Shown here: in pieces, positions 23,716-32,405 of the stretch
Numbering within the stretch: the stretch's first letter is position 1
How the letters are laid out: every line of letters begins with the position of its first letter
NCBI GenBank assembly: GCA_001724025.1
Contig: MEDJ01000024.1
Location: 147,219-211,218, forward strand
Direction: 5' to 3'
Length of the DNA: 64,000 nt
Origin: Acidobacteria bacterium SCN 69-37
GTDB lineage: Bacteria > Acidobacteriota > Vicinamibacteria > Vicinamibacterales > SCN-69-37
The notes under the pieces: generated by a model
Database searches by the model: none
What the model was told of the DNA's origin: nothing
Seen by the model: only the letters and a program-made list of their open reading frames with translations
Position numbers and translations under genes: made by a program

Positions 23716-24433
23716 TTCGACTCCGGGAGCTCACGCGATGCAGGGGACCGTTTCCGCCCACGACGGCGGCCACGACGCGCACGCGCACAATCCGAACCTC
23801 CAGCACCACTTCTACAGCATGGAGCAGCAGCTCGAGGCGTCGACCCTCGGCATGTGGCTGTTCCTGGTGACCGAGGTGATGTTCTTCGGCGGGATGTTCC
23901 TCGCCTACCTGATCTACCGCGTCATCTATCCCGAAGCGTGGATCCTGGGCAGCAACCACCTCAACGTGGCGATGGGCGCCCTGAACACCGGGGTGCTGAT
24001 CTGCAGCTCGCTCACGATGGCCCTGGCCGTGCGGGCCGCGCAGACGAGCAACCGCGGAGCGCAGATCCGCTACCTCCTCCTGACGATGGCCTTCGGGAGC
24101 GTCTTCCTGATCGTCAAGTACTTCGAGTACGCGGAGAAGTTCGAGCACCACCTGGTGCCGGGACGGCACTTCGACATGACGCTGCCGCAGGCCGGCCAGC
24201 AGCAGCTGTTCTTCTCGATCTACTTCATGATGACCGGCATCCATGCCATCCACATGATCGTGGGGCTCGGCCTGATGCTCGTCATCCTGACGATGGCCTG
24301 GCGCGGCCGGTTCTCGGCCAGCTACTACACGCCCATCGAGATGTCCGGGCTCTACTGGCACTTCGTCGACATCGTCTGGATCTTCCTGTTCCCGCTCCTG
24401 TACCTGCTGGGAGCGCACTACTCCGCGCACTGA
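23708..24433 (+). CDS. coxC: cytochrome c oxidase subunit III
   Basis: A 241-residue protein with a His-rich start ([13 protein letters not shown]) and five membrane helices. [39 protein letters not shown] and [18 protein letters not shown] are subunit III motifs. The TTG at 23708 overlaps the coxA stop; an ATG at 23738 would lose only ten residues. It lies between coxA and coxD. Confidence 0.95.
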   Translation: MASSTPGAHAMQGTVSAHDGGHDAHAHNPNLQHHFYSMEQQLEASTLGMWLFLVTEVMFFGGMFLAYLIYRVIYPEAWILGSNHLNVAMGALNTGVLICSSLTMALAVRAAQTSNRGAQIRYLLLTMAFGSVFLIVKYFEYAEKFEHHLVPGRHFDMTLPQAGQQQLFFSIYFMMTGIHAIHMIVGLGLMLVILTMAWRGRFSASYYTPIEMSGLYWHFVDIVWIFLFPLLYLLGAHYSAH

Positions 24434-24443
24434 GGTCACGTCG

Positions 24444-24749
24444 ATGTCGCAACACGCGCCCGTTACCCCCGTCAGCACCTACGTCAACATCTTCGTGGCG
24501 CTGCTGGTCCTCACCGGCCTGACCTACGTCGTCGCCACGTTCGACTTCGGCCTGCTCAACACGCCGATCGCGCTGGCGGTCGCCATCCTGAAGGCTGCGC
24601 TCGTGATCGTCTACTTCATGGGCGTGCGCTACAACACGCCGCTCACGAAGGTGGTCGTCATCTCCGGCTTCTGCTGGCTGCTCATCATGTTCGGCCTGAC
24701 GCTGAACGACTACCTCACGCGCGCCTGGATCGGCGTGGCGGGACGATAG
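24444..24749 (+). CDS. coxD: cytochrome c oxidase subunit IV (CyoD/COX4 type)
   Basis: A 101-residue protein with three membrane helices. The central segment ALAVAILKAALVIVYFMGVR is the prokaryotic subunit IV motif. It is the last gene of the act-cox operon and is followed by a hairpin terminator. It stabilises the oxidase. Confidence 0.9.
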   Translation: MSQHAPVTPVSTYVNIFVALLVLTGLTYVVATFDFGLLNTPIALAVAILKAALVIVYFMGVRYNTPLTKVVVISGFCWLLIMFGLTLNDYLTRAWIGVAGR

Positions 24750-24755
24750 GGCGAT

Positions 24756-24821
24756 TCAGAAGTTGGAAGACAGAAGCCAGAAGTTCGGCGGAAGTTCGAG
24801 CTGAGCACTGCGAAGTCAGAA
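24756..24821 (+). repeat. 7-bp-period GAAGTNN repeat, copy 1
   Basis: Tokens gaagttg, gaagaca, gaagcca, gaagttc, a short break, gaagttc and gaagtca run in the same direction. The same word set is seen at 37172-37250 (inverted) and 57302-57432. It leads directly into the operon terminator. Confidence 0.65.
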
Positions 24822-24847
24822 GGCCGGGGCCGAGCCCCGGCCTTTCG
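24822..24847 (+). terminator. rho-independent-type terminator of the act-cox operon
   Basis: A 10-bp perfect stem (AAGGCCGGGG with CCCCGGCCTT) and a CCGAG loop are followed by TCGCGTTGT. The T-run is short, but the stem is very stable. It lies 73 bases after coxD. Confidence 0.8.
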
Positions 24848-24852
24848 CGTTG

Positions 24853-24872
24853 TAACGGCCTCGAGACGTGAC
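24853..24872 (+). repeat. 20-bp direct repeat flanking the four-HTH gene (left copy)
   Basis: TGTAACGGCCTCGAGACGTG matches the right copy at 25959-25978 in 17 of 20 positions. One copy lies downstream and one upstream of the regulator gene. The right copy sits just before its ribosome binding site, so the pair could be operators. Confidence 0.5.
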
Positions 24873-24958
24873 CCACGACGGTCGTAGCCGCGGGGCCTTA
24901 CGCCCCGCGGGAGCCCGGCTCTCCGATGGAGCGCAAGAGCTTCAGCCCCTGCGGGGCA

Positions 24959-25945
24959 CTACCGTGTCTCTCGGGGTGGCCGCAGCCGGGCCAGCTCGTC
25001 GGCATCGATCTCGAGCGTCTCTGCGAGCAGGCGCAGGGACGAGACGCGCGGGCGCACCTGGTTGCTTTCGATCTTGCACACGCTCGAGGCACTCAGGCCG
25101 GCGCGACGCGCTAGTGCTTCCTGCGTCCATCGCCGCGCGATTCTCGCGCGCGCGATATGCTCTCCGGCCGTGCGCGCCGGCGGGATGTCCGCCGGTACGG
25201 CGGGGACACGCAGGGCGGCCAGCTCATCGGCGCTCATGCCAAGGGCCAGCGCGATACGTTCGATCTGGCGGTCGGACCGGTTCTGCGTGAGCATGACCTT
25301 GCCCTTTTCGATGGCCAGCACGGCTGTCTTGCTGATCCCGACGCGCTCGCCGAGCGCCACCGCGCTCAGGCCCAGCGCCTTGCGTCGCTGCCGGATGGCG
25401 GTGCCGAGCGATCCGACCGGCGGCGTGGCGTCCGGGGCCACGTAGGGCACGAGCGCCGACTGATCGATCTCGAGCGCCTTGGCCAGCCGCACCATCAGGG
25501 CGTAGCGCAGTTCGCGGCCCTCGCGCTCGAGGACGCCGACGTACGCGTCGTTGATCCGGCCGACGCGTTTCGCCAGCTCGATGCGCGAGAGCCCGAGTGC
25601 CTCGCGCCTGGCCCGCAGCAGGCGCGCCATCGGCGTCAGCGCCGGAAGCAACGGTGCGGCCGGCGGCAGCATACGCTGGATGCGCGCTTCCGGCACAGCC
25701 AGCACACGAGCGAAGCTCGCGATGTGGGATTCCCGCAGCCGGCGTGTCTCGCCGCGCTCGAGCGAACTGATCCGGACCTGCGAACACCCGATCATGCGAG
25801 CCAGCGATCGTTGCCCGATGCCGCGCTGGAGCCGCCATTTCCGGAGGAACTGGCCGAAAGCGGATCGGCTGGGCTCCATGCCGGCGCCGATCTTCGCGCC
25901 AGGCGTGCGAGGAATGAAGCGAGGCGTGGGGGAACGTTTCTTCAC
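24959..25945 (-). CDS. regulator with four tandem Xre-type HTH domains
   Basis: This 328-residue protein is built of four consecutive Xre/Cro-like HTH units and little else: about 29-88 (FLRKWRLQRGIGQRSLARM), 105-163 (LLRARREALGLSRIELAKRV), 178-240 (IRQRRKALGLSAVALGERV) and 258-318 (IARARIARRWTQEALARRA). Each unit has the usual leader helix R-x-x-R, the A-x-x-x-G turn and a ...LE/IE- recognition region followed by a L-x-x-LA-AL-I cap. No effector domain is present. GTG start with GGAGGA six bases upstream. It probably binds a long composite operator. Single-unit relatives are common; four units in one chain is rare in my experience. Confidence 0.85.
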   Translation of the reverse strand: MKKRSPTPRFIPRTPGAKIGAGMEPSRSAFGQFLRKWRLQRGIGQRSLARMIGCSQVRISSLERGETRRLRESHIASFARVLAVPEARIQRMLPPAAPLLPALTPMARLLRARREALGLSRIELAKRVGRINDAYVGVLEREGRELRYALMVRLAKALEIDQSALVPYVAPDATPPVGSLGTAIRQRRKALGLSAVALGERVGISKTAVLAIEKGKVMLTQNRSDRQIERIALALGMSADELAALRVPAVPADIPPARTAGEHIARARIARRWTQEALARRAGLSASSVCKIESNQVRPRVSSLRLLAETLEIDADELARLRPPRETR

Positions 25946-25958
25946 CTTGGTCCTCCGT

Positions 25959-25978
25959 GTAACGGCCGCAAGACGTGC
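25959..25978 (+). repeat. 20-bp direct repeat flanking the four-HTH gene (right copy)
   Basis: TGTAACGGCCGCAAGACGTG differs from the left copy at three positions. It lies 14 bases upstream of the regulator start codon on the template side, between two divergent genes. A self-operator role is inferred only from position. Confidence 0.5.
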
Positions 25979-26091
25979 ATCTCGCGCCGGTCTCGTGCAG
26001 ACTGGGCGCTTCGGTAAGCGTCCAGCCTGCGGCGACCGTAGTCAGTGACGTCGCCATCAGCAGATTGTCGTCCGTCGAGGTCCGATTGCCC

Positions 26092-27411
26092 ATGTCTTCA
26101 GGCCTGCACCAGTTCTTCAACCTCCGCCGCGGCGAAGGGCTGCCGGTCCTGCTGGCCGGGCTCTACTTTTTCTTCGTCCTCACGGCGCTGATGGTGCTGC
26201 GGCCGGCGCGTGACGCCATCGGGATGAGCGGCGGCCTCGACGCGATCCGCTGGCTGTTCATCGGCACCGCCGTCGTGACCCTGGCCGTCAATCCGGCCTT
26301 CGGCTGGCTCGTCAGCCGCTTCCGGCGGCTCACCTTCATCTCGGCCACCTACGCGTTCTTCGCGGCCAGCCTTGCGGGCTTCTACTGCCTGATCGTGCTG
26401 GCGCCCGACGCGGTGGGCGAGGTGAGCGGCCGCGTCTTCTACGTCTGGTTCAGCGTCTTCAACCTGTTCAGCACGATGGTGTTCTGGGCGCTGATGGCCG
26501 ATCGGTTCTCGTTCGAACAGAGCAAGCGCGTGTTTGGCGTCGTGGCCGTCGGCGGCACGCTCGGCGCGATTTTCGGCCCGTGGCTGGCCAGCCAATTGGC
26601 CCGGCCGCTCGGTACACCGGCCCTGATGCTCGTGGCCGCCGTGTTTCTCTGTCTCGCCGTGGCTGCGGCCTGGGGCGTGGCCCGCGTGCAGCCCGAAGTC
26701 GGGCGCGCCGGTGGTGACGATGTGAACGAACGCGCGATCATCGGCGGGAACGCCTGGGCCGGTATCAGTGCGGTGTTCCGATCGCCCTACCTGCTCGGCA
26801 TCTCCGCCTACGTGCTGGTGATGACGATCATCGCCACGTTCATCTATTTCACCCGCCTGGCGATGGTGGCGGCGGCCGCTGACGATACCGACACGCGGAC
26901 GGTCCTCTTCGCGAACATCGACCTGATCACGCAGGTCGCCACGTTCGTGCTCCAGGCCGTCGTGACGGGACAGTTGATGAAGCGGTTCGGCGTGGCCGTG
27001 GCGCTGGCACTGCTGCCGATCGTGGTGTCGCTCGGTTTCATCGGTCTCGCGATGGCGGGATCGTTCGCGATGCTGATTGTCTTCGACGCCTCGTTCCGCG
27101 CCATCCAGCGCGCCATCACGCGGCCCGCGCGCGAGACGCTGTTCACCGTCGTCACGCGCGAGGAGAAGTACAAGTCGAAGGCGTTCACGGACACGTTCGT
27201 GTATCGCGGCGGCGACGTGATTGGCGCGTGGACCGAGGGCGGCCTCGCCACGTTCGGCCTCGGGTTGCTCGGCCTGGCGTCGGTGGCCGTGCCGCTGGCG
27301 CTGATCTGGGGCGGCCTGGGCCTCTGGCTCGGACGGCATCAGCAGCGGGCGGGAGCCGCGAGTCTGCCTGCAGGCGCGCGTTCGACGGTGGCGCCAGAGA
27401 CGCGCGCCTGA
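26092..27411 (+). CDS. membrane transporter related to NTP/NDP exchange (Npt/TLC) proteins
   Basis: A 439-residue protein with about twelve membrane helices. The opening HQFFNLRRGEG and the LRPARDAIGMSGGLD segment after the first helix resemble the TLC/Npt nucleotide-transporter-like branch of the major facilitators. In free-living acidobacteria such proteins are common and rarely tested, so ATP/ADP exchange should not be assumed. The ATG at 26092 is selected because upstream residues in the frame are not hydrophobic or conserved-looking. It is divergent from the four-HTH gene. Confidence 0.72.
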   Translation: MSSGLHQFFNLRRGEGLPVLLAGLYFFFVLTALMVLRPARDAIGMSGGLDAIRWLFIGTAVVTLAVNPAFGWLVSRFRRLTFISATYAFFAASLAGFYCLIVLAPDAVGEVSGRVFYVWFSVFNLFSTMVFWALMADRFSFEQSKRVFGVVAVGGTLGAIFGPWLASQLARPLGTPALMLVAAVFLCLAVAAAWGVARVQPEVGRAGGDDVNERAIIGGNAWAGISAVFRSPYLLGISAYVLVMTIIATFIYFTRLAMVAAAADDTDTRTVLFANIDLITQVATFVLQAVVTGQLMKRFGVAVALALLPIVVSLGFIGLAMAGSFAMLIVFDASFRAIQRAITRPARETLFTVVTREEKYKSKAFTDTFVYRGGDVIGAWTEGGLATFGLGLLGLASVAVPLALIWGGLGLWLGRHQQRAGAASLPAGARSTVAPETRA

Positions 27412-27447
27412 CGCGCGGCTCGGCGAGTACCGGAGCGTGGGGGCGCG

Positions 27448-27636
27448 TCAGCCCTTGAGGAAGTCCAGGACCGCCTTCTGCTGTTTGTCCGCGGTCTTCA
27501 CGCGGCCTCCTGCGACCCTCGACAACTGCTCATCGGTCAGTTCGAGCGACGCGTCGGCATCTGCCTGAACGGGTTCGTCCGGGCTCTCGGCCTTCGTGAC
27601 GGCCGGCGCAGCATCCTGGGGCTTCTCTGGCGACAT
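27448..27636 (-). CDS. double-glycine leader peptide, possible bacteriocin or RiPP precursor
   Basis: A 62-residue peptide. Residues 31-44 read LELTDEQLSRVAGG, which fits the double-glycine leader (L/I-x-E-L-x-D-x-x-L-x-x-V-x-GG) recognised by peptide exporters. Cleavage after Gly44 would leave an 18-residue basic core, RVKTADKQQKAVLDFLKG. There is no Cys, Ser-rich or Thr-rich core, so no lanthipeptide modification is suggested. A very strong ribosome site, GGAGGAG, lies five bases before the ATG. It is divergent from a HlyD-ABC exporter operon 320 bases away, which lacks a peptidase domain. It could instead be a short signalling peptide. Confidence 0.72.
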   Translation of the reverse strand: MSPEKPQDAAPAVTKAESPDEPVQADADASLELTDEQLSRVAGGRVKTADKQQKAVLDFLKG

Positions 27637-27958
27637 GGCGGCTCCTCCGTGAACCGGGGACGCCGCCGAGGCGGAATCCGCTGCGCGAAGCCGGGAGTCT
27701 ATCCGGCGCCCGGCGGCAACGTCAACCGCAGCGCTTGTTTTTCCAGCGTCCTCCGGGCTCGCCTACCGGCTCCCGCGCGTCGTCGCCTTCGTTCCCCGCG
27801 CCACTGACCGGCACCTCGTCGCCATTCGCCGATTTCCGTTCCAGCCCCGTGCCGTGTCGGCGATAGCGTTCTGACCGGGCGTCGCGCGCTTCTGGCTTCG
27901 ACCTTTCTGGCCGCCGATGATTCCGGATGCCTCGCGGCGTCTCTCTCAGACGTAGACC
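27637..27958. other. divergent intergenic space between leader peptide and exporter operon
   Basis: This 322-base space must carry the promoters of the peptide gene and of the hlyD-like gene. I see no clear -35/-10 pair. A short CTTCTGGCTTCGACC stretch at about 27889-27903 resembles the GAAGTNN repeat family in the inverted sense. No RNA gene was recognised. Confidence 0.4.
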
Positions 27959-29173
27959 ATGACTGATCTCAAGGACGAACTCGCTGCGCTGCGAATCGAC
28001 AGGGACGACGAGATGCCAGGGCGCCCGTGGCTGAAGTGGATGGCGCTGCTCGTGCTGCTGGTCGGCATCGCTGGTGTGGCCTGGTGGTGGCTCACGCGCG
28101 AGCGCCCGGTGACCGTGCAGGTGGCCGCCGTGACCTCGCGCGGTGCCGGCGTGCAGGCCGCGGTGCTGAATGCCTCGGGCTATGTGACGGCACGCCGCCG
28201 CGCGACGGTGTCGTCGAAGGTGACGGGCAAGGTCGTCGAGATCAACGTCGAGGAAGGGATGGCCGTGCGCGAAGGGCAGGTGCTCGCGCGGCTCGACGAC
28301 GCCTCGGCGCGGGCGGCGCTGGCGCTGGCCGAGGCGCAGGCGGAGTCGGCGCGCAGGGCCGTCACGGAGAACGAGGTCCGGCTCGTCGAAGCGCGTCTCA
28401 CGCTCGGCCGCGTCGAGCAACTCGTCGATCGCGGTCTGGCAACGCCCGCAGATCTCGATGCGGCACGCACCACTGTCGATTCGACGGTGGCCCGCATCGA
28501 CGCGCTGCGGCAGCAGGTGACCGTGGCCGAGCGACAGGCGGACGTGCAGCGGACCGAGCTCGACAACATGGTGATTCGCGCCCCGTTCAGCGGCGTGGCG
28601 ATCTCGCGCGTGGCCCTGCCTGGCGAGATGGTCTCTCCCGTGTCGGCCGGCGGCGGCTTCACGCGCACCGGCATCAGCACGATCGTCGACATGAGCTCGA
28701 TCGAGATCGAAGTCGAGGTCAACGAGAGCTACATCAACCGCGTCAGCCGTGGGCAGGCCGTGACGGCCGTACTCGATGCCTATCCGGACTGGGAAATGCC
28801 CGCGCGCGTGATCACGACGATTCCTGCCGCCGATCGGCAGAAGGCCACCGTGCTCGTGCGCATCGGGTTCGACGCGCTCGATCCGCGCATCCTGCCGGAC
28901 ATGGGCGTGAAGGTGACATTTCTCCGGCCGGGCGACGAGGGCGCGACCGCCCAGCAGCCGACGACGCTCGCGCCGAAGAGCGCGATCAGGACCGAGGCGG
29001 GGACGTCCGTCGCGTTCGTCGTGCGTGGCGAGATCGTCGAGCGTCGTGCGGTGGCCGTCGGCGGCACCGACGCCGATCGCGTCGAGATCCATGCCGGCCT
29101 GCAGTCGGGCGATCGCGTGGTCCTCAATCCGCCAGCGGAACTGACCGATGGCGCCAGGGTGGTGGTGCAGTGA
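27959..29173 (+). CDS. HlyD/MacA-type periplasmic adaptor subunit
   Basis: A 404-residue protein with one N-terminal membrane helix (about 25-46), a lipoyl-type half (SGYVTARRRATVSSKVTGKV), a helical hairpin (about 110-190, coiled coil), the matching second lipoyl half (IRAPFSGVAISRVALPGE) and a beta-barrel domain. It links an inner-membrane ABC transporter to an outer-membrane channel. The stop overlaps the ATPase start as TGATG. Confidence 0.88.
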   Translation: MTDLKDELAALRIDRDDEMPGRPWLKWMALLVLLVGIAGVAWWWLTRERPVTVQVAAVTSRGAGVQAAVLNASGYVTARRRATVSSKVTGKVVEINVEEGMAVREGQVLARLDDASARAALALAEAQAESARRAVTENEVRLVEARLTLGRVEQLVDRGLATPADLDAARTTVDSTVARIDALRQQVTVAERQADVQRTELDNMVIRAPFSGVAISRVALPGEMVSPVSAGGGFTRTGISTIVDMSSIEIEVEVNESYINRVSRGQAVTAVLDAYPDWEMPARVITTIPAADRQKATVLVRIGFDALDPRILPDMGVKVTFLRPGDEGATAQQPTTLAPKSAIRTEAGTSVAFVVRGEIVERRAVAVGGTDADRVEIHAGLQSGDRVVLNPPAELTDGARVVVQ

Positions 29174-29871
29174 TGACGAATTCCGATGTGCTCGTCCGTA
29201 TCCGAGGCGTTCGGAAGCATTTCACGAGGGGCAGTGAGCGCATCGACGTGCTCAAGGGCGTCGATGTGGACATCGCGCGCGGTGAGTTCCTGGCGCTGAT
29301 GGGCCCATCGGGTTCCGGCAAGACCACGCTGCTCAACCTGCTCGGCGGGCTCGACACGGTGAGCGGCGGCTCGATCGACGTCGGCGGCACGACCGTCAGT
29401 GCGCTCGGATCCGCGGCGCTCTCGCGCTGGCGATCGCGTCACGTCGGCTTCGTCTTCCAGCTCTACAACCTGCTGCCGGTGCTCACGGCCGAACGCAACG
29501 TGGAACTGCCGCTGCTGCTCACGACGCTGTCTGCAGCCGAACGCCGCAAGCGCGTGGCGATCGCGCTCAGGGTGGTCGGCCTGGCCGAGCGCGCGCGTCA
29601 TCATCCGCGGCAGCTGTCGGGCGGCCAGGAGCAGCGTGTCGGCATCGCGCGCGCGATCGTGACCGATCCCACGCTGCTGCTCTGCGACGAGCCGACGGGC
29701 GATCTCGATCGCAAGGCCGGCGACGAAATCCTCGATCTGCTCGAGGCGCTCAATCGCGAACACGGCAAGACGATCGTAATGGTCACGCACGATCCGCAGG
29801 CCGCCGATCGCGCGACGCGCACGCTGCACCTCGAGAAGGGCAGTCTGCTCGAGGCGGAGGCGACCGCATGA
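29173..29871 (+). CDS. MacB/LolD-type ABC ATPase
   Basis: A 232-residue ATPase: Walker A GPSGSGKTT (about 41-49), LSGGQEQRVGIARAI signature, Walker B LLLCDEPTGDLD and the H-loop VTHD. The Glu in the signature (GGQEQR) is a minor change from the usual GGQQQR. It is stand-alone, with permeases encoded separately. The ATG at 29173 overlaps the adaptor stop. Confidence 0.92.
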   Translation: MTNSDVLVRIRGVRKHFTRGSERIDVLKGVDVDIARGEFLALMGPSGSGKTTLLNLLGGLDTVSGGSIDVGGTTVSALGSAALSRWRSRHVGFVFQLYNLLPVLTAERNVELPLLLTTLSAAERRKRVAIALRVVGLAERARHHPRQLSGGQEQRVGIARAIVTDPTLLLCDEPTGDLDRKAGDEILDLLEALNREHGKTIVMVTHDPQAADRATRTLHLEKGSLLEAEATA

Positions 29872-31019
29872 GATACCTGCCGCTCGTCTGGAAGAACCTG
29901 TGGCGCCGCAAGATCCGGACGGTGTTCACGCTCGCGTGCGTCTTCATCGCGTTCCTGCTCTTCGGAATGCTGATGACCATCCGCGCGGCGTTCAGCTTCG
30001 GTGTCGAACTTGCCGGTATCGACCGCCTCATCATCATTCACAAGGTCAGCCTGATTCAGCCGTTGCCGGCGTCGTACCTCGAGCGGCTGCGCGGCGTGGA
30101 CGGCGTGCGCGCGGTGACGCACAACAGCTGGTTCGGTGGCATCTACCAGGATCCGTCGAACTTCTTCGGCCAGATCGCGCTCGAGCCCGAGGTCTACTTC
30201 GACATGTATCCGGAGTTGCGCCTGCCGCCGGAGCAGATGGCGGCCTGGCTCGCCGATCGGCAGGGTGCGGTCGTCGGCCGGGCCCTGGCCAACAGGTTCG
30301 GGTGGAAGGTCGGCGACCGCATTCCGCTGCAGGCCACGATCTGGATGCCGAAGGCCGGTGGCACGACGTGGGAGTTCAACCTGGTCGGCATCTACGACGG
30401 GGACCCCGGCGTCGACACGACGAACTTCTTCTTCCGCTACGACTACCTCGACGAGAACCGGCAGCAGGGCCAGGGGCTCGTCGGCTGGTATGTCGTCAAG
30501 ATCGACGACCCGTCGCGATCGGTCGAGATGGCGCAGCGGTTCGACGACATGTTCGCCAACTCGTCGGCGGAGACGAAGACGACGACCGAAAAGGGCTTCG
30601 TCGATGGCTTCGCGAAGCAGATCGGGGACATCGGCACGATGATGATTGCCATCCTGTCGGCCGTGCTCTTCACGATGCTGCTCGTGGCCGCCAACACGAT
30701 GGCGCAGGCCGTGCGCGAGCGCACGAGCGAACTCGCGGTGATGAAAACCCTCGGATTCTCGAACGCGATCATCGTGGCCACGGTGCTGGGCGAGTCGCTG
30801 TTCATTGCGCTGATGGGCGGCGCCGCGGGCCTGGGACTCGCGTGGCTGTTCGTGCAGCAGGGCGATCCGACGAACGGTCTGCTGCCGGCATTCCTGCTGC
30901 CGTCACGCGACGTGGCGACCGGCGTCGCCATGATGATCGGACTCGGCCTGCTGGCCGGACTGCTGCCCGCCGTGCAGGCCATGCGTCTGCGTATCACCGA
31001 CGCGTTGAGGAGGAGCTGA
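29868..31019 (+). CDS. FtsX/MacB-type ABC permease 1
   Basis: A 383-residue protein with one N-terminal helix, a periplasmic MacB-type core domain (about 50-255) and three C-terminal helices: IGTMMIAILSAVLFTMLL, ATVLGESLFIALMGGAAGLG and VAMMIGLGLLAGLLPAVQA. The VRERTSELAVMKTLGFSNA motif after helix 2 is typical of FtsX domains. The start overlaps the ATPase stop by ATGA. Confidence 0.9.
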   Translation: MRYLPLVWKNLWRRKIRTVFTLACVFIAFLLFGMLMTIRAAFSFGVELAGIDRLIIIHKVSLIQPLPASYLERLRGVDGVRAVTHNSWFGGIYQDPSNFFGQIALEPEVYFDMYPELRLPPEQMAAWLADRQGAVVGRALANRFGWKVGDRIPLQATIWMPKAGGTTWEFNLVGIYDGDPGVDTTNFFFRYDYLDENRQQGQGLVGWYVVKIDDPSRSVEMAQRFDDMFANSSAETKTTTEKGFVDGFAKQIGDIGTMMIAILSAVLFTMLLVAANTMAQAVRERTSELAVMKTLGFSNAIIVATVLGESLFIALMGGAAGLGLAWLFVQQGDPTNGLLPAFLLPSRDVATGVAMMIGLGLLAGLLPAVQAMRLRITDALRRS

Positions 31020-31020
31020 C

Positions 31021-32208
31021 GTGGGGTGGATCAGACAGATTGTCGCTGTCACGATGCTCAACCTTCGGACCGTCCCGAAACGGATCGGCCCGTCGATTGT
31101 GGCGATTGTCGGCATTGCCGGCGTCGTGGTCGTGCTCGTGGCCGTGTTGTCGATTGCCGAAGGCTTCCGCGCGGCCATGGTCGGCGCCGGCGCGCCCGAT
31201 CGGGCCATCGTCATGCGCAGCGGTTCGGACTCCGAGATGACCAGCGGCCTGTCGGGGCCGGAGACCGACATCATCAAGCAGGCGCCGGGGCTCGCGCGAG
31301 AGGGCCGTGCGCCCGTGGCCTCGGCGGAACTGTTCGTGATCATCGATCTGCCGAAGGCCTCGACGGGCACGTCGGCCAACGTGCCGATGCGCGGCATCGA
31401 ACCGGCGGCCTTCGACGTACGCGACGAGGTGAAGATTGTGGAGGGCCGGATGCTCCGGTTCGGCACCAACGAGGTGGTGGTGGGCTCGGCCGCGGCCCGG
31501 CAGTTCGCCGGGGTGACGGTCGGCTCCTCGATCGCGTCCGGTCAGGTCACCTGGCACGTCGTCGGGCTGTTCGAATCTGGCGGGTCGGTGGCCGAGACCG
31601 AGCTGTGGTGCGATGCACGGACGCTGCAGGGCGCGTACCGGCGGGGTAACAGCTATCAGACCGTGCTGGCGCGGCTCGATACGCCGGATAGTTTCGGTGC
31701 GTTCCGCGATTGGCTGACGTCGAATCCGCAGTTGAACGTGACCGTGCGTCGAGAGACGGAATACTACGCCGCACAGTCGCGGACGCTCACGAATCTCATT
31801 CAGACGATTGGATTCGCGATCGCGGGGCTGATGGCCATCGGCGCCGTATTCGGGGCGGTGCTCACGATGTACACGGCGGTCGCGACACGCGCCAGGGAGA
31901 TCGCGACGCTGCGTGCGCTCGGGTTCAACTCCACCGCCGTGCTCGTGTCCGTGCTCGCCGAGTCGCTGGCCCTGGCGGCGCTCGGGGGGCTTGTGGGCGG
32001 ACTCATCGCCTGGGCCGGCTTCAACGGATACCAGACCTCGACGATGAACTTCCAGACGTTCAGCCAGGTGGCGTTCGCGTTCCGCGTGACGCCGGCACTC
32101 CTGGGGCTCGGCCTCATCTGGGCGCTCTTCATGGGGTTGGCCGGTGGGTTGCTGCCGGCAGTGCGGGCGTCCCGTCTACCGATCGCCCAGGCGCTGCGGG
32201 AGCTGTGA
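31021..32208 (+). CDS. FtsX/MacB-type ABC permease 2
   Basis: A 395-residue paralogue of the preceding permease with the same one-plus-three helix layout. ATRAREIATLRALGFNSTAV is the FtsX-type motif. GTG start one base after the previous stop. Two separate permeases with one ATPase make a heterodimeric exporter. Cargo unknown; the divergent leader peptide is a speculative candidate. Confidence 0.9.
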   Translation: MGWIRQIVAVTMLNLRTVPKRIGPSIVAIVGIAGVVVVLVAVLSIAEGFRAAMVGAGAPDRAIVMRSGSDSEMTSGLSGPETDIIKQAPGLAREGRAPVASAELFVIIDLPKASTGTSANVPMRGIEPAAFDVRDEVKIVEGRMLRFGTNEVVVGSAAARQFAGVTVGSSIASGQVTWHVVGLFESGGSVAETELWCDARTLQGAYRRGNSYQTVLARLDTPDSFGAFRDWLTSNPQLNVTVRRETEYYAAQSRTLTNLIQTIGFAIAGLMAIGAVFGAVLTMYTAVATRAREIATLRALGFNSTAVLVSVLAESLALAALGGLVGGLIAWAGFNGYQTSTMNFQTFSQVAFAFRVTPALLGLGLIWALFMGLAGGLLPAVRASRLPIAQALREL

Positions 32209-32220
32209 GGGGGAAGACGG

Positions 32221-32282
32221 CGGGCTACGAGGCCATAAGACACGAGGCGACGAGGCTACCGGGGGGCTACGGCTACGGGGCG
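32221..32282 (+). repeat. 8-bp-period dispersed repeat, copy 2
   Basis: Tokens cgggctac, gaggccat, aagacac, gaggcgac, gaggctac are followed by ggctac words. One token is 7 bases, so phase slips once. It follows the exporter operon directly. Confidence 0.7.
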
Positions 32283-32405
32283 GGTGAGTAGCGGATTGCT
32301 CACAGTCGTCCCGTCGTCGTCACATCGGTTGGGCGGGGCGCGTGTCAGTGGCGGCTCGGGCCTTGCAATGACCTCCATCGCCGGATGGACCGGCGGGAGG
32401 AGGTC

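Noticed and set aside
24850..24958. Possible small RNA or tRNA between the terminator and the four-HTH gene
   Set aside because: No tRNA-like cloverleaf or conserved arm could be found; only GC-rich local hairpins such as GCGGGGCCTTACGCCCCGC.
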